Below, piece after piece: positions 63,896-64,000 of a stretch of 64,000 nucleotides of DNA. The notes beneath the pieces are model-generated. The model was not told the DNA's origin, did no database searches, and worked only from the letters and a program-made list of their open reading frames with translations. A program made the translations under genes and the position numbers. Position 1 is the first letter of the stretch; every line of letters begins with the position of its first letter. The stretch is from NCBI RefSeq assembly GCF_017993425.1, contig NZ_JAGOMQ010000024.1, positions 1-64,000 of the forward strand, in the 5' to 3' direction. Source of the stretch: Amaricoccus sp. GTDB taxonomy: Bacteria > Pseudomonadota > Alphaproteobacteria > Rhodobacterales > Rhodobacteraceae.

Positions 63896-64000
63896 GAGCC
63901 AACCTCCGCTGGGGCCGCAGAACCGCGCGACCGACGCCCCGCAAGCTGGCGCCGAGGTTTTGGCGATCCCTTAATACATCACGGGATAATATTTCAACCG
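63896..64000 (-). promoter_or_regulatory. Upstream region of H-NOX gene with a short inverted repeat
   Basis: The last ~40 bases of the window are relatively AT-rich and hold ATCCC at 63966-63970 and GGGAT at 63983-63987, an inverted repeat around TTAATACATCAC. This may be the promoter or operator of the H-NOX/kinase operon. Nothing else is seen before the right edge. Confidence 0.35.

Overview
The window is a contiguous piece of a very GC-rich alphaproteobacterial chromosome, most likely a member of the Rhodobacterales. Supporting this are a CtrA regulator with SciP next to it, a short 78-residue Hfq in a trkA-trkH-hfq-hflX run, TrmFO and MnmA tRNA enzymes, a LuxR-type regulator with no synthase beside it, and three secreted proteins with a VPLP(A/P) C-terminal sorting signal. 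The genus cannot be fixed from this window. No rRNA, tRNA, CRISPR array, transposase or integrase was recognised.

Layout. 0-15 kb: housekeeping genes (moaA, osmC, ligA, ogt, a regulator, a GNAT enzyme, trmFO, a BrnA-like protein, a Pmp3-like protein, gluQ) interrupted by three AT-rich islands. Each island begins just 3' of a conserved gene (moaA, ligA, trmFO) and carries foreign-looking genes. The third holds a two-gene DUF262 + HEPN-RNase module, the best candidate defence system here. 15-24 kb: hisI, an Fe-S scaffold-like protein, a CDF metal exporter, rlmJ, mnmA, the cell-cycle pair sciP-ctrA, and a tctCBA tricarboxylate transporter. 24-30 kb: two paralogous VPLPP-CTERM proteins alternating with a GMC oxidoreductase and a decayed fragment of its 3' end, then a SnoaL-like protein, cca and a Nudix hydrolase. 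30-41 kb: a reduced mnhFG pair, gabD, a YcaO-like enzyme coupled to a SARP-type regulator, a convergent animal-type heme peroxidase, tyrA-hisC, a VanY-like peptidase and a third VPLPA protein. 41-47 kb: an acyltransferase-like protein, an Rrf2 regulator, an FAD/NAD(P) protein, choX and betC. 47-51 kb: the ilvB-osmC-ilvN operon behind a leader peptide and attenuator. 51-57 kb: a CorC-like protein, trkAH, hfq and hflX. 57-64 kb: pstSCAB behind a Pho box, and an H-NOX / HNOBA hybrid kinase pair.

The main working units are phosphate uptake (pstSCAB), potassium uptake (trkAH), branched-chain amino acid synthesis (ilvBN), aromatic amino acid synthesis (hisC-tyrA), choline-O-sulfate and choline use (betC, choX), tRNA maturation and modification (cca, gluQ, mnmA, trmFO), cell-cycle control (ctrA, sciP), and nitric-oxide or redox sensing (H-NOX with its kinase). 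Most genes within these units are spaced by a few bases or overlap as ATGA or TGATG, which points to translational coupling.
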